DNA of 18,034 bases from Cytidiella melzeri (taxonomy: Eukaryota > Basidiomycota > Agaricomycetes > Polyporales > Irpicaceae), in contig JABYQR010000589.1 in assembly GCA_022592445.1 (NCBI GenBank), forward strand, positions 1 to 18,034, in the 5' to 3' direction. Positions 16,644 to 18,034 of the stretch are shown here, one piece after another. The translations under genes were made by a program, and so were the position numbers. The first letter of the stretch is position 1; each line of letters starts with the position of its first letter. The notes beneath the pieces are model-generated. The model saw nothing but the letters and a program-made list of their open reading frames with translations, was not told the origin of the DNA and made no database searches.

Positions 16644-18034
16644 GAATACAGTGTGGCTTCCCAAAGTCCCAATAGCAGTATCTGGTCCAGAGATCACCTC
16701 CCCTGTGAAACTTATCCGCACGCCTTCAACCACGAAACAGTCAGAGACGAGTGTTACGATCCTGAAGAAGGACATCAACTCTGCGAAGTACAGCCGTGTC
16801 CAAATCGTTACAACGGAATTACATATCCGGGTCGTTTTGCAAATCAGTACCGGCCCATTCATCATTGGCAAGAGGATCGCATCCTTGAATCTCTTCCCCC
16901 CCTGCCGGAATCTGAAGAAGACTTCGATCGAACCTTCACGCAGGAACAGTACCAGATGGATTCCACCAATGTGTCCCAACATGCTTCCAGGGCAGCTACC
17001 CCGGCCCCTGCACAAGAATCATCCCCACCTCCCACTGCAGAACAGCTTCTGCACGCACTACTCCTCGGTCAGCAACAGCTGACACAAGCCATCACAGCGC
17101 TGGTTCAAAACCAGCAACCGGTCAACAACAGGTCACGGGAAAGGGTTGTAGAGAAACCCGCTAGTTTCAAGGGCAATGCAAGTAGTGACGCGCGTCGCTT
17201 TCTAGCTGCCTTCTCAATGTACGCACAGTTTAATGAGAAGCTGTCGCCGTACAATGCCCAAGGTGGTCAGACCCAGTTAGACCATCTTTGGATCTCGTCG
17301 GCCCTGTCATTTATGACCGAGGATGCAGCAGTTTGGGCTACGCCCCACATGGATTTAATTGCCAGCCATCAAATGGCATTCAATGGTGATTGGGACGATT
17401 TCAAGGCGGCGTTCAAAGCACGATTTGAACCAGTTGACGAAATGGTGGATGCTAAGGCCAAGCTCAGGGAGCTGTGGCAAGGCAAAAAGACGGTTCCCGA
17501 GTACACGGCCCGATTCCGGGAAATCATGGACAGAACAGGTTACTCGACACAGGACCTCCGAGACCGGTATTATGAACACCTGAGCACCACGATCAAGGAT
17601 GAACTAGTTCACACCGCACGGCCCCACGTTACCCTCGTCGATCTAATAAATGTGGCCACTGACATTGACAACCGTCTTCGGGTCCGAGCTCAGGAAAAGG
17701 CTTGTGAACAAGGTCAGACAGTCCCCAACGTGTTCAAATCCACCCCGGTCTCCACCTCGTCCCCAGCTCCTTTCGTCCAACCATCTTGCGATTCCAACGC
17801 TATGGAAATTGATGCAACCAAAGTTGGTCCCAATGGGAAAACACGTGCTGATTTCATGAAGGCAATGAATGGAAGGTGCTACGGATGTGGATCTAAGGAG
17901 CATCAAAAGAAAGACGGCAAACATGATCGCGAGTTGTGTGGACATTGTGGAGGCAACCATCAGACACAAGTGTGCCAAAGCCGATTCCTTGTGTACCCCC
18001 CTAGGCAACAGAAGGTGGCTGCCAGCACTCTCTT
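16644..18034 (+). CDS. gag: Gypsy Gag polyprotein, open at window edge
   Basis: A frame open from 16644 to the window end (463 codons) encodes Gag. Its N-terminal part is acidic and glutamine-rich, followed by a proline-rich linker. The capsid-like retrotransposon gag domain lies at about 17370-17630 (FNGDWDDFKAAFKARFEP, VPEYTARFREI). A zinc-knuckle region at about 17877-17980 reads CYGCGSKEHQKKDG, then CGHCGGNHQTQVC. The first in-frame ATG is at 16956, past coherent coding sequence, so the true N-terminus is likely joined from the upstream ORF: donor GTACTT at 16621 with an acceptor such as 16678 gives the right phase (58 nt). A stop at 16641-16643 rules out a simple ribosomal frameshift from the upstream ORF. 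Protease and RT should follow beyond the window. Confidence 0.88.

Larger units (their letters stand above)
15036..18034 (+). mobile_element. 5' half of a + strand Ty3/Gypsy element with spliced leader
   Basis: The LTR (15036-15691) is followed by a leader of about 190 nt, an upstream ORF of about 250 codons and a Gag frame open to the window end. Protease, RT and the other LTR must lie beyond 18034. The LTR family differs from the one at 5263 and 11855. Gag is uninterrupted over 1.39 kb, so this copy may be recent. Confidence 0.85.

Noticed and set aside
16510..17082. 190-codon + frame overlapping the upstream ORF and Gag
   Set aside because: No domain; the alternative frame carries Gag capsid and zinc-knuckle motifs.

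Overview
The window looks like nuclear DNA of a filamentous basidiomycete fungus, probably an Agaricomycete. Genes are broken by many short introns (about 42-90 nt, GT..AG). They encode a MACPF protein, an ALG9-type mannosyltransferase and a multi-spanning membrane protein resembling the basidiomycete DUF6533 family. They sit among chromodomain-type Ty3/Gypsy and Ty1/Copia retroelement debris. There are no bacterial-style operons, and no tRNA, rRNA or CRISPR array was seen.

Layout. (1) 1-4163: two tandem + strand MACPF paralogs. The left one is cut by the window edge and has a one-base frame disruption in its first visible exon. The right one (2473-4163, five exons, 492 codons before the stop) is intact with a TATA box. 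About 1.4 kb between them holds a poorly defined multi-exon remnant and an 18-bp GATA palindrome. (2) 4690-6536: a decayed minus-strand Gypsy gag-pol segment (protease plus start of reverse transcriptase) split by a 691-bp solo LTR with a perfect 5-bp target duplication. (3) 6750-7190: a + strand Copia RNase H relic. (4) 7487-10005: a seven-exon ALG9-like gene with one homopolymer frameshift and one in-frame stop. (5) 10283-about 11300: a DUF6533-like membrane protein gene with a nonsense codon and a frameshift. (6) 11855-14940: the 3' part of a minus-strand chromovirus (RNase H, integrase, chromodomain, polypurine tract, 3' LTR of the same family as the solo LTR), with two nonsense codons. 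(7) 15036-18034: the 5' end of a different, apparently less decayed + strand Gypsy element: LTR, leader, an extra upstream ORF, and Gag open to the window edge.

The most unusual signal is in the last element. Its leader carries two consensus-quality introns. One (15507-15566) lies inside the LTR between two copies of a 21-bp direct repeat and contains the only upstream ATG. The other (15813-15881) splits the start codon of the first ORF, so the ATG exists only in spliced RNA. A possible third intron would fuse that ORF to Gag. This suggests an element that separates translatable RNA from genomic RNA by splicing. It is inference from sequence only. All gene models here are hand-derived from splice-site consensus and frame agreement; no alignment or database search was run.
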